From contig CAWHJN010000001.1 in assembly GCA_963829705.1 (NCBI GenBank), positions 1 through 64,000 on the forward strand: a stretch of 64,000 nt of DNA, read 5' to 3'. This document shows, in pieces, positions 26,391-34,853 of this stretch. The position numbers and the translations under genes were made by a program. The notes under the pieces are model-generated. The model saw nothing but the letters and a program-made list of their open reading frames with translations. It ran no database searches and had not been told where the DNA came from. The DNA comes from CAWHJN01 sp963829705 (lineage in GTDB: Bacteria; Bacteroidota; Rhodothermia; Rhodothermales; BA12). Every line of letters begins with the position of its first letter. Position 1 is the first letter of the stretch.

Positions 26391-27392
26391 GTGACGGCGT
26401 CCCTGGCAAACGCGATCCTCCTGATGCCTCTTCCCGCAATCATGTACCTGCTGACGGGCCTCTTCGGCGGCGTCTGGACCCGGAGCGAGATCGTGAGCCT
26501 CGTGGTCTCGGTGACCGTTGGCGTCGCCCTCACGCTCCTCGTGTACCGCCTCGTCCGCCGGATGCCGTGGCCGCGGCCCTTCCGCTTTCGGTTCGCCCTT
26601 CTGCATCTGGTAGCGGCACTCGGAAGTGGCCTGGCGTGGCTCCTCGTATCGAAGGCAATCGTGAGCCTCATCATCGGCTGGCCCGACGAAGACCAGGAGT
26701 GGATGATCGTCGTCGGGGCCTACGTGTACGCCGTCGTGGCGGGGATCTCGTACGCGGTCGAGGCGACCGCGCGGGCTGCGCAGGCCGAAGCCGCGGAGGC
26801 ACAGGCTCAGCTGGCGGCGCTTCGGGCGCAGCTCCACCCGCACTTTCTCTTCAACGCGTTGCACGCCGTGGTGCAGCTCATCCCCCTCGATCCCGCGCGC
26901 GCCGCCGATGCTGCGGAACTCGTCGCGTCACTCCTCCGCACGACGGTGGAGGAGGAGCGCGACGTCGTGACCCTCCGAGACGAGTGGGCCTTCGTGTCGC
27001 GCTACCTCGAGGTCGAGCGCATGCGCTTCGGCGACCGGCTCTGTGTGCGTACGGAGATGCCCCCGGAACTCCTCGGCGAGCGCATTCCCTCCTTCGCGCT
27101 GCATACGCTCGTGGAGAACGCGGTGCGGCACGGAGCGGCGCCTCGCGTCGCCCCTACGGAGATCGTCATCACGGCTGTGCGGAGTGATTCGAACCTGTCG
27201 CTTACGGTGCAGAACACAGGCGACCCGCGGCCCACCAGCCCGGCGACGAACGGGGCGGGGACGGGACTGACGCGCCTCCGCGAGCGGCTCTCCTTCCTAT
27301 ACGGGGGCGCGGCGCGGTTGACGTACGGCGCAGCCGATGGCGGCGGCTTCGAGGCGCACATCGTCGTCCCACGCAGCCAGAGGGAGCCGTGA
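26391..27392 (+). CDS. LytS-type sensor histidine kinase
   Basis: 333 residues. Four hydrophobic segments cover about residues 10-110. A short coiled coil rich in Ala and Glu leads to the phosphoacceptor region 'LRAQLHPHFLFNALHAVVQ' (His-kinase family), then the ATPase part with 'LHTLVENAVRHGA' (N box) and 'GAGTGLTRLRERLSFLYGG' (G box). The stop codon overlaps the response-regulator start by four bases. I chose GTG 26391 because the hydrophobic N-terminus begins there; a longer form from 26292 is possible. The signal sensed is unknown. Confidence 0.88.
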   Translation: MTASLANAILLMPLPAIMYLLTGLFGGVWTRSEIVSLVVSVTVGVALTLLVYRLVRRMPWPRPFRFRFALLHLVAALGSGLAWLLVSKAIVSLIIGWPDEDQEWMIVVGAYVYAVVAGISYAVEATARAAQAEAAEAQAQLAALRAQLHPHFLFNALHAVVQLIPLDPARAADAAELVASLLRTTVEEERDVVTLRDEWAFVSRYLEVERMRFGDRLCVRTEMPPELLGERIPSFALHTLVENAVRHGAAPRVAPTEIVITAVRSDSNLSLTVQNTGDPRPTSPATNGAGTGLTRLRERLSFLYGGAARLTYGAADGGGFEAHIVVPRSQREP

Positions 27393-28126
27393 AAGTCAGG
27401 ACGCTGGTAGTGGACGACGAGCCGGTCGCGCGCGTGGGTCTACGCGCGATGCTGACGGCGTTCGACTGGGTGGAAGTGGTAGGCGACGCAGCTGACGGCG
27501 AGGCAGCCGTGGAAGCAATCCATCGGTTGCGACCGGAGCTCGTTTTTCTGGACGTGCAGATGCCGGGGCTGCTCGGCACGGACGTGCTACGCCGCATCGA
27601 GCGGCAGCCGTTCGTCATCTTCACGACCGCCTTCTCGCAGCATGCGGTCAGCGCATTCGAGTTGGGCGCGGTGGACTACCTGCTGAAGCCCTTTGGCCCC
27701 ACCCGCCTGAAGACCGCGATGGAGCGGATTCGCTCGGCGATCGGGGAGCCGGGCAGCGTAGGCGCGCTCGAGCGCCTCACCGGCGCGATGCCGGGAGGGC
27801 CGATCAGCCGCCTGTTCGTTCGCCTGGGAGGGAGCCTCGTTCCGCTGCCTGTAGAGAAGGTTTCATGCTTCGAGGCCGACGGGGATTACGTGATCGCCTA
27901 TGCAGAGGGCACGCGGCACCTGCTGCACCTCTCGCTGAGCCGCCTCGACGCGCGCCTCGATCCACAGCGCTTTGTGCGCGTGCATCGGGCACACATCGTG
28001 AATCTCGACCGCGTCCGCGCGTTCAGGCGGGACGCTCGTGGAAACCTCGAGGCCGAACTGGACGACGGGAGGCGGGTGCCGGTGAGCCGCACACGGGCGC
28101 AGGAACTCAGGAGACTGGGTCTTTGA
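27389..28126 (+). CDS. LytTR-type response regulator
   Basis: 245 residues, GTG start overlapping the kinase stop. The receiver domain has the acidic pocket 'VVDDEP', the phosphorylated Asp in 'VFLDVQMPG', Thr in 'FTTAF' and Lys in 'YLLKPF'. The C-terminal 100 residues are a LytTR DNA-binding domain ('VEKVSCFEADGDYVIAYAEG', 'FVRVHRAHIVNLDRV'). LytTR proteins bind pairs of direct repeats. The divergent ABC operon across the 210-bp spacer is the obvious candidate target. Confidence 0.92.
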   Translation: MKVRTLVVDDEPVARVGLRAMLTAFDWVEVVGDAADGEAAVEAIHRLRPELVFLDVQMPGLLGTDVLRRIERQPFVIFTTAFSQHAVSAFELGAVDYLLKPFGPTRLKTAMERIRSAIGEPGSVGALERLTGAMPGGPISRLFVRLGGSLVPLPVEKVSCFEADGDYVIAYAEGTRHLLHLSLSRLDARLDPQRFVRVHRAHIVNLDRVRAFRRDARGNLEAELDDGRRVPVSRTRAQELRRLGL

Positions 28127-28444
28127 CCGGCCTCAAATGAACAGAGGAGGTTCACGCATGGCCCCTCTTCACGTGTGAACAAGCGCCTCCAGCGGACTTC
28201 TGACGGCGTGCCTGTGGGCACGCACGGACCCTCCATGCAGAGTCCGTCCATGTTGCTCGGCTCCGGGTGGTGGGCCGCCATTCCGAGTGAAATCAGCGTC
28301 GATACGAAAGTATCTCAGGTCTATCACAGGTATTCGCTTCACGCTGTCGTGCAGTGCGGCCTGCGGTCCTCACGGGCCATAGGTTGGCGGGCGCTGCGGC
28401 GGCGGGTGCAGGTCTGCTGCCTGCCTTTGCGTGGGAGGAGTACG
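28127..28444. other. Intergenic region before the second cassette stretch
   Basis: No gene. A hairpin GACGGCGTGCC-tgt-GGGCACGC lies near 28201-28222. GTGAACAAGCGCCTCCAGCG near 28174 resembles the start of some attC sites but has no convincing partner. Confidence 0.4.
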
Positions 28445-28570
28445 GTTTGAATGAGCTGGCACGGCTGCCCGATGACAGGCGCGGCGTGTGTTGCCCCTTC
28501 AATCTGCGGCGTTTACTTTGCTCGTACACCCTTCACGGCTGCCCGTCGCGGCAGCGCTTCGCCGTCAGGC
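28445..28570 (+). repeat. attC site 8 (degenerate left box)
   Basis: The right three quarters resemble the attC at 7410-7523: CGGCTGCCCGATG.., TGCGGCGTTTAC, CCTTCACGGCTGCCC and GCGGCAGCGCTT. R' is GTCAGGC (28564-28570), a departure from the usual GTT start that is matched by the box at the other end of this cassette. The R'' box is eroded. Confidence 0.65.
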
Positions 28571-28574
28571 ACGC

Positions 28575-28958
28575 ATGGCACTCTCCTCGCTGCGTGAGTG
28601 GTCGCGCCGGCTGAAACGCGAGGCGCTCACGGTCTACTTCGCGGCACGTCATCCCGATACGCCAGTGCTGGTGCGGCTGTTTGCACTGGCGGTCGCCGCC
28701 TATGCCCTCAGCCCGATCGACCTGATCCCGGACTTCATTCCGGTGCTCGGCTACCTTGACGATCTGGTCCTGGTGCCCCTGGGTGTGTGGCTGGTCGTAC
28801 GGATGCTACCGCCTGCCGTGATCCTGGCGGCCCGTGCTCAGGCTGCGGCGGCTGCCCGGCAGCCGGTGAGCCGGGGCGCCGCCGCTGTTATCGTGTGCCT
28901 CTGGGCCATCGCGCTGGCCTGGGGCGCGTGGCTCAGCTATCGCTGGCTGCATGCCTGA
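28575..28958 (+). CDS. DUF1232 (YkvA-like) membrane protein, cassette gene
   Basis: 127 residues. The DUF1232 hallmark is present as 'AAYALSPIDLIPDFIPVLGYLDDLVLVP', inside a helical hairpin (about residues 35-80), and a further transmembrane helix lies near the C-terminus ('AAVIVCLWAIALAWGAWL'). Proteins of this family are small membrane proteins without an established function. The stop codon lies inside the R'' box of the following attC. A related but longer protein is encoded in the chromosomal half at 42437. Confidence 0.83.
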   Translation: MALSSLREWSRRLKREALTVYFAARHPDTPVLVRLFALAVAAYALSPIDLIPDFIPVLGYLDDLVLVPLGVWLVVRMLPPAVILAARAQAAAAARQPVSRGAAAVIVCLWAIALAWGAWLSYRWLHA

Positions 28959-29069
28959 CAAGGTGTCCAGGCCGACGCGGTGGGCACGTCTTGACGGTAG
29001 TGGTCGTGTGGCGTATCGTGCCTCGGCCAGCGTCCATTTCCGGGCGTGGCTAAGCTTCGTCCGTTACCC
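28953..29069 (+). repeat. attC site 9
   Basis: R'' GCCTGAC (28953-28959) is the exact complement of GTCAGGC at 28564. R' is GTTACCC (29063-29069). The middle (GTCTTGACGGTAGTGGTCGTG..GGCGTATCGT) closely matches attC site 1, so both come from one lineage of sites. Confidence 0.87.
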
Positions 29070-29216
29070 GGCACAGCGGGCGGGCCTCCGTTCAACGGTG
29101 CCCGTAGACAGCACAGCGGTTCGTGGCGCGGCGTCGTTCGTTGCCCGCTCGCCGTTCGTCGGCACACCGTCGCCATTCGTCAGCAGCCTTTCGTCGCGCC
29201 CGCTGTGCCGGGTAAC
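29064..29216 (+). other. Gene-less cassette
   Basis: Between the R' box at 29063 and the R'' box at 29210 there is no credible gene. The ends form a perfect 20-bp inverted repeat (29063-29082 with 29197-29216), much longer than the 7-base box. The interior repeats the phrase CGTTCGT several times. Non-coding cassettes occur in large arrays and may act as promoters or encode RNAs. Confidence 0.6.
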
Positions 29217-29328
29217 CCGGCGCCGCTGGCCCACGCACGCCAGCCCGGTTTGCGCGTTGCAGCGCGGCGGTGTATCGTGCGCTTTCACACGCTGCCGTCT
29301 GTGCGCGGCAAACCTTGTTCTGTTCTAC
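29210..29328 (+). repeat. attC site 10
   Basis: R'' GGGTAAC (29210-29216) pairs exactly with R' GTTACCC at 29063. R' of this site is GTTCTAC (29322-29328). The body is GC-rich with partial dyad symmetry (GGCGCCGC..; GCGCGGC). Confidence 0.75.
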
Positions 29329-29437
29329 CGCGCCTGCCCTCATCGCTTGAGTGCTGCTTCCGGATGCGGTGGTTCGAAAACCGGTGTGTTCCCTTTCCCT
29401 AAGCGTCCCTAACAAAACCTCCCGAACTGATTTCGGC

Positions 29438-29495
29438 ATCCCCACGAAAGTGGGGATTCACCTCGCCAGCGTGGTTTCCTGCGCAGGCGGGAATG
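29438..29495. repeat. Short palindromic intergenic repeat
   Basis: ATCCCCAC-GAAA-GTGGGGAT (29438-29457) is a perfect 8-bp stem with a tetraloop. It is followed by a second GC-rich dyad (CCTGCGCAGG) ending GCGGGAATGAC. This resembles the dispersed ATTCCC..GGGAAT repeats found between genes in many bacteria. It lies in the leader of the STAS-like gene. Confidence 0.5.
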
Positions 29496-29550
29496 ACCGC
29501 AATGGGTTTTGTCAGCGGTTCTAAGTCGATCGGATCATCCGATTGGGCCA

Positions 29551-29979
29551 ATGAATGCCAATCTAGACTACGCAATACTTCCAGGGGAAAGACTCATCTT
29601 GGAACGCCTTAGCGGCCCGATATCCTATCTAGACCTCGTCTCGTTGACGGAGGAAATTTGGAATGACGAGTTGTATGACAAGTCATACAGTGGGATAATC
29701 GACATCAGGCACGCTTCTATCGACATGGGCCACTCGAGCCTAATGTCGTTTGCTCAGCTGATCCTTGCCTCTGAGTCTGCAAGCGAGGGGCAGGTCGCAG
29801 TCATTTCGAGTAAGCCCGTCGAGACGGCGTTGAGCTATTTGCTGGCCAAGAAGCTGACGAAGGGAGGGGTTATATCCGTCTTCAGCACGTGGGAGGGCGT
29901 CGTCGCTCACCTCGGCTTGGCGGAGTCCGTGCGGACACAGATCACGGACGAGCGGGCATACGACGCCATGTTCGACTGA
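29551..29979 (+). CDS. STAS/SEC14-like small protein (cassette gene)
   Basis: 142 residues, no signal peptide or membrane segment. The layout (short beta strand 'DYAILPGERLILERLSGPISYLDLVSL', then 'YSGIIDIRHASIDM', 'GQVAVISSKPVETAL', 'VISVFSTWEGVVAHLGL') resembles the small STAS-like proteins of Bacteroidota, which are annotated as SpoIIAA-like and have no known partner. It lies in the cassette between the boxes at 29322 and 30149. The base composition is lower in GC than its neighbours, consistent with separate origin. Confidence 0.6.
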   Translation: MNANLDYAILPGERLILERLSGPISYLDLVSLTEEIWNDELYDKSYSGIIDIRHASIDMGHSSLMSFAQLILASESASEGQVAVISSKPVETALSYLLAKKLTKGGVISVFSTWEGVVAHLGLAESVRTQITDERAYDAMFD

Positions 29980-30148
29980 GTCAGAGGAGCGTGGGGCCCT
30001 GTGAGCGTTTGCGCCGTCTCGGCCACCCTTCGGACTCGCGTTTGCATCTGCGACGGCTAACCGGGCCTGTGGTTATCGTCCGCAGGAGTGCTTGAGACCG
30101 AGGGCGTCGCGGTTTCTGCTCGGCTCCTGAACACGTGATCCCGGCGCG

Positions 30149-30275
30149 GCAGAACCCTCCACTGCAGGCCGGCATGGGGCGTCAGCGTGGTCGACTCGTC
30201 CTGATGTCGGCATTTCTGCTGCTCGTCCAACCGTCGTGCTGATTGCCCCATGCGGCTGAGCGGCCCTTGTTCTAC
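30149..30275 (+). repeat. attC site 11
   Basis: R'' GCAGAAC (30149-30155) sits in GGCGCGGCAGAAC, which pairs with GTTCTACCGCGCC at 29322 with one mismatch in 13. R' is GTTCTAC (30269-30275). The right arm GCGGCTGAGCGGCCCTT resembles that of site 12. Confidence 0.85.
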
Positions 30276-30376
30276 CGCGCGCACTGGCCGGCCCGCAACC
30301 AGCACTGGGCAAGACCGTAATCGGCACCTTAGCCCTAGCCTCTGCGAGAGCATATCATCCAAGGCGCCCCGCCGCC

Positions 30377-30523
30377 GTGCGCATCCTGGCGATGTTGCAA
30401 GAGACGGAGGCTGGCAGCGTCCACCTCGACGCGCTACACCAGAAGGACGACGTACGAAAGACACCCGGCTACCTGAGGGTGAGCGCCGAGGACCTGCTGG
30501 AGCACTTCGCCGAACAAGCATAG
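30377..30523 (+). pseudogene. ABC transporter ATPase remnant
   Basis: A 49-codon frame reads 'VRILAMLQETEAGSVHLDAL..KDDVRKTPGYLRVSAEDLLEHFAEQA'. This follows the segment just after Walker A in ABC-2 type ATPases (compare 'RTIATLQTPTEGTIRFGDID' and 'RRTLGYLPQDFGVYPRVSAYEML' in the protein at 25263). The Q-loop region is deleted and both ends are missing. It lies immediately before a permease pseudogene, so the cassette probably once held an ATPase with its permease, or two transporter remnants. Confidence 0.6.
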
Positions 30524-30572
30524 AAGGGACGCCGCACATCATTCTTTCTCGGCTAGCCAGTTCAGCCCCGCC

Positions 30573-32959
30573 ATGTTCAAGAATTACTTCAAGACCGCTA
30601 CGCGTAGCCTATCGAAGAATGCATTCTTCACAACCTTAAATGTCTTTGGCTTAGCGCTGGGCATGTCGCTCAACCTGCTGGTCGTTGCCATGGTCGTTTT
30701 CGCCTATCGATTCGATGACTTCCATCCAAATAAGGAGCGCATATACCGGGTAATCACTCACGTTCGGGATTGGCATGAAAACCCGTCGTATGCCTCCTCG
30801 CCTACCGGCATATATCAACTTCTGGAAGGCAATGTAGCCGGTGTGGAAAAGGTCGTCCGTATTCATCAATCGCTTCGCACGATACGTTCGTTATGCGGGT
30901 GTCGAAGTGCCTGTAAACGGGTACTTTGTGGATGCAGAGTATCTCTCGATGTTCAACTTCCCACTGCTGCAGGGCGACGTCGAGACTTCGCTTTCAAAGC
31001 CTTATACGATGGTTGTTACCGAGGCCGCAGCTGCCAGGATATTCGGGGACAAGGACCCGATGGGCGAACTTGTATTCATCGAGCCATTCGGCGAAGTGAT
31101 GGTCACAGGTGTAGCGAGAAACATGCCGAAGAACACGCATCTGAAGGCAGAGGCTCTGGTTTCATTCGCCACGCTCACATCCTATCACGGCGCGCCCTTC
31201 ACAGACGATGAAGCAAACTGGAATAGCTTCTACAATTCGTACAACTATCTGCAGATATCCGAAAATTCGAGCCCTTCTGCCATTGAGGCATCTATTAATG
31301 GTGTTGCGAAAGAAAAATACACGACACCTGAGTTTCAAGGCTTCGTTTGAACTTCAGCGTCTAGACAAGATCGTTCCCGGACCTCAACTAGACAATAACA
31401 TGGGCAACGAATACAGCTACCAGGAGCTGGTGCTCATGGGAATTCTACCGATGCTTATCCTCTTCGCGGCCTGCAGCAACTACGTGAACCTTTCTATCTC
31501 TCAATCACTCAGCCGGATGAATGAGATCGGTGTCCGCAAAGCGCTAGGGGGACGGAAGAGTCAGATCTTCATACAGTTTGTGATGGAGAGCACAATCATG
31601 GTGCTGCTGGCCGTGACGCTGTCGTATTTCTTCTATGAGATCATTCGCGATGAAGCGCTGTCGCTTACGGGCTCACATGATTGGGTTGACCTGAGTCCGA
31701 CCTGGGGAACGCTTGCCGGATTTATACTCTTCGCCCTCCTTGTGGGCTTCGTTGCGGGCATTGTTCCCGCGTTACATTTTTCAAGAATCAGCCCCATCCA
31801 GGCATTGAAAGGGAAGGGGCCGCAAATAAGAAAGGGGGGCTGGTTTTCACTGCGCAAAATCGTAATCACATCTCAGTTCGTCCTGTCGATGGGTTTCATT
31901 ATGGCAGTGGTGATTATGGTGCAACAGTACCGGTACTCGGTGAATTATGATTTCGGATTCAACCAGAATAAAATACTCAACGTTGAGGTTCAACAGGCGA
32001 ATCCGCAACTGGTCAAGAACGAATTTGAGAAGCTTTCCTTCGTTCCTCTGATCTCTCTGTCGTCGCACCCGCTGGGAGCTGGAGACGTACCGGGGTTGTA
32101 CGTGAAGCGGGCGACCACTTCAGATTCCCTATACGCGAGCAGGATGGCCATCGATGAAAACTTTATGGCAAACATGGGTCTGCATCTTATGCTGGGCAGG
32201 AACTTCACCGACGAGGCCAGCGAAAACGCGCACTCGATCATCATCAATGAGGTCTTTGCAAGGACGCTAAGCCCCGATGACGCTTCCAGAGCAATCGACC
32301 AAGTAGTCATACTACCAGATAGAGGAGAAGTGAGAGTGATAGGTATTGTGGAAGATTTCCATTACGCGAGTCTTAAATCGTCTATTGGAAACTTCTTCTT
32401 TGAATACGTGCCCGAGCATTTTCGCTATGCGAATGTGCATCTTCAAGCAACCAACGAGAGCCAGGCTCTTTCGGAAATGGAGGCAGCCTGGAAATCCATC
32501 GGCAACAGCACCGCTTTTAAGGCCGAATTCCTCACCGACCAGATCCACGATGCCTACGCGTTCTACAACAAGATCGTGAAGATATGGGGGTTCTTGGGAC
32601 TGTTGGCCATCACCTTGGCGTGCCTGGGGCTACTGGGGACGGTCGTGTTCACGGTCAAGAACAGGGTCAAAGAAGTGAGCATCCGGAAGGTGTTTGGTGC
32701 CTCTTCCGCAGCCCTGGTGTACCTGCTTTCAAGGGACTTCATTGTGCTGCTGGCCATCGCGGGTATCGTTACCGTTCCAAGCGTCTGGGTGTTGATGAAT
32801 ATGGTGCTGCAGGAGGGACAGTATTATCATGCGCCCATCGGTGCCTTTGAAGCCATCATAAGCCTAGCCGTCGTATCGCTCCTCGGACTGACCACCATCT
32901 TCTCACAAACTCTGAAGGCAGCCAATAGGAATCCAGTGGATAATCTGAGGGTAGATTGA
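30573..32959 (+). pseudogene. MacB/FtsX-like ABC permease, two frameshifts
   Basis: Three frames combine into one protein of about 795 residues: 30573-30880, 30880-31340 and 31340-32959. It starts 'MFKNYFKTATRSLSKNAFFTTLNVFGLALG', the standard start of Bacteroidota FtsX-like permeases. It contains 'NYVNLSISQSLSRMNEIGVRKALGGRKSQI' and ends with a second 'RVKEVSIRKVFGASSAALVYLLSRDF', so both permease repeats and the MacB periplasmic domains are present. In life it would work with a LolD/MacB-type ATPase. The clearly lower GC than the flanks suggests recent acquisition before decay. Confidence 0.82.
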
Positions 32960-33142
32960 TCCAATACGACAGCGAGGTAGACGGTACCGTTTTCCTGATG
33001 TGATACGCGCAGGATCTTGCCTACCATTGCTCATCTCTCGTTTGTGGGTTCAGTACGTGCGTCCGACTGTTTGGCTGTAGTGGATAATTTACCAGAACCC
33101 CGGGTTTCAACATGAACGTCCGAATACCCGAAGAAAGGCGCG

Positions 33143-33266
33143 GCAGAACCCGCTGGGCCGACACAGGGCTCCAGCGTTCTCAGCCGCTCCTAACGTCTCG
33201 GCATCCATAGCTTCGGCCAGTCCACCGCGCCCTCAGCCCTGTGCGGCTGAGCCGCAAGTGTTATGC
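33143..33266 (+). repeat. attC site 12
   Basis: GCGCGGCAGAAC (33138-33149) pairs with GTTCTACCGCGC at 30269 with one mismatch in 12. R' is GTTATGC (33260-33266). Right arm GTGCGGCTGAGCCGC. 124 bp. Confidence 0.87.
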
Positions 33267-33314
33267 GGCTACGCACATTGACGTGCCCCAAGAAGGGTGG
33301 ACGTTTGAGTTTGG

Positions 33315-34145
33315 CTACAGACGCGCTGCCTGAGCCTGATGATACGCCACTTCGTGTTCCGCCGGCGTCCGATAGCCCAGCCGCGAGTGACGCCGCCGGT
33401 GGTTGTAGAAGTCGATCCAGTCGGCGAGCCCCTGGATCGCTGCCTCGTGCGTGGCAAAGTGCTCCTGACGCAGCCACTCGTCTTTGAGCGTGCCGAAGAA
33501 GCTCTCCGCCACGGCGTTGTCCAGGCATTGCCCTCGGCCCGAGAAACTCGCGACCGCCTCGTGCGCCGCCAGCACGTCGAGGTACTGCTGGCTCGTGTAT
33601 TGACTCCCTTGGTCGGCGTGGTGAATTAGACCCGGCAGGGGCTGCCGAGCCACAAACGCCGCTTCGATGGCGCTCACCGCCAGCGTTCGATGCATCGACG
33701 ATCCCCCACGCCAAGCCACCACGCGCCGGGCATAGAGATCGAGCACGACGGCTACGTAGAGCGTGCCCTCGCCCGTCTTGAACTCGGTCGTGTCGGCCAC
33801 CCATGCCACGTTGGGTGCCTCGGCTGAGAAGCGGCGTGCCAGCACGTTGGTCGCTCCATCGAGCGGTGGCGATGAGCCGGCAGCCCGACGCCTGCGGCCT
33901 TGCTCGACGGCGAGTCCCCCTAGCCGCATCAGGCGTCGCACGCGTTCACGTCCTACCTTGAGCCCCTCGGCGCTCAGCTCTGCGTGGATGCGCCGCACGC
34001 CGTAGCGTCCACGCCCCCGCGCATGGGCCGCCCGCACGTGCGCGAGCAGGCGATGGTCTTCGCGTGCGCGCTCCGCCTCTGGTCGCGACAGCCACGCGTA
34101 GTAGCCGCTGCGGCTCACCTGGAGCGCCCGGCAGAGTGCCGGCAC
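33315..34145 (-). CDS. IS3 family transposase OrfB
   Basis: 276 residues from the GTG at 34145; the frame is open further upstream, as expected for OrfAB fusion. The DDE catalytic core is visible: 'NVAWVADTTEFKTGEG' (first Asp), 'GLIHHADQGSQYTS' (second Asp) and 'CLDNAVAESFFGTLKDEWL' (Glu). The N-terminal 'RGRYGVRRIHAEL' is the HTH_21 region. It is produced in IS3 elements by -1 frameshifting from OrfA. No internal stop or missing residue is seen, so the enzyme could be active. Confidence 0.92.
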   Translation of the reverse strand: MPALCRALQVSRSGYYAWLSRPEAERAREDHRLLAHVRAAHARGRGRYGVRRIHAELSAEGLKVGRERVRRLMRLGGLAVEQGRRRRAAGSSPPLDGATNVLARRFSAEAPNVAWVADTTEFKTGEGTLYVAVVLDLYARRVVAWRGGSSMHRTLAVSAIEAAFVARQPLPGLIHHADQGSQYTSQQYLDVLAAHEAVASFSGRGQCLDNAVAESFFGTLKDEWLRQEHFATHEAAIQGLADWIDFYNHRRRHSRLGYRTPAEHEVAYHQAQAARL

Positions 34146-34183
34146 GCTGTGTTGCCCCCGGTGATCGAGGATGAACTGGTACT

Positions 34184-34471
34184 TCAGCGGGGGCGTGAGC
34201 TGAAGATACCAACGGCTTTTTTTAGGATGGCGACCTCCTCTCTAAGCCGGGCGTTGTCGCGCATGAGGGCCAGACGCTCGGCGTCGCGAGCATTGCCGTT
34301 ACCAGGGAAAGCTTGATCGGCGTGTGCGGCAAGGGCGTCGCGCCAGCGGCGCAGCATCTCCTGGCGGATGCCGAGTTCACGGGCGGTTTTGGAAAGGTTG
34401 CCCGATTCGACGGCGAGCCGAACGGCTTCGCGCTTGAATTCAGGAGAGTACGCTCTGCGTTTGGATGGCAT
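34184..34471 (-). CDS. IS3 family transposase OrfA
   Basis: 95 residues. The helix-turn-helix 'YSPEFKREAVRLAVESGNLSKTARELGI' binds the terminal repeats, and the leucine-zipper-like 'ERLALMRDNARLREEVAILKKAVGIF' mediates multimers. Near its end the coding strand contains a run of seven A followed by G (34211-34226 region), the classical slippery site for -1 frameshifting into OrfB. Confidence 0.9.
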   Translation of the reverse strand: MPSKRRAYSPEFKREAVRLAVESGNLSKTARELGIRQEMLRRWRDALAAHADQAFPGNGNARDAERLALMRDNARLREEVAILKKAVGIFSSRPR

Positions 34472-34661
34472 GTGTGTGGAGGTGATGGTGGAAGATAGAG
34501 ACTAATCTCATCTGTCCACCATCCTCAGACCACGTCACATCCCTCGAACGATCGAAGGCCCAACCGTGTTTGTGAAGGGCTACTCCTTGCAACTGTTTCA
34601 CGAGGCATCTCGTCACAACGTGCCGACAAGACTATCGTCACCCAAGCTGAGCAGATGACCT

Positions 34662-34853
34662 ATGACCACTTCGATGAAGCGACACTCTCCGCAGGCCTTC
34701 CTTGTCATCGGTATCGTCTTTCTGGTTCTTGGCCTGAGTGATCACACGGCCTTTATTGCCCTCGGTGCGGCCTTCATCGCGATTAGCGCCGCGTTATCTC
34801 GTCGGGAGAAGAGAAACGACCTAAATTCGGAATCCGGCCCAAACGCCGCATAA
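34662..34853 (+). CDS. Small two-helix membrane protein (cassette gene)
   Basis: 63 residues with two hydrophobic segments (about 12-26 and 30-46) and a basic, polar tail. No family is recognised. The TAA stop lies inside the R'' box of the cassette, as for the genes at 6990 and 28575. The IS3 insertion stands between this gene and the start of its cassette and will have removed any promoter there. Confidence 0.6.
   Translation: MTTSMKRHSPQAFLVIGIVFLVLGLSDHTAFIALGAAFIAISAALSRREKRNDLNSESGPNAA

Larger units (their letters stand above)
33296..34520 (-). mobile_element. IS3 family insertion sequence, about 1225 bp
   Basis: Two overlapping transposase frames on the minus strand lie between imperfect terminal inverted repeats. 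The right end reads inward GGTGGACAGATGAGATTAGT (from 34520) and the left end GGTGGACGTTTGAGTTTGGC (from 33296), about 14 of 20 bases alike. I see no target-site duplication. The element sits inside a gene cassette, between the cassette's start box at 33260 and its small membrane-protein gene. Confidence 0.85.

Noticed and set aside
28171..28262. A further attC site before the DUF1232 cassette
   Set aside because: GTGAACAAGCGCCTCCAGCG resembles the left end of some attC sites, but a matching right box and a pairing cassette boundary are missing.
33285..34530. Target-site duplication of the IS3 element
   Set aside because: Flanking bases (AAG left, ATC right) differ, and shifting the ends by a few bases gives no direct repeat.
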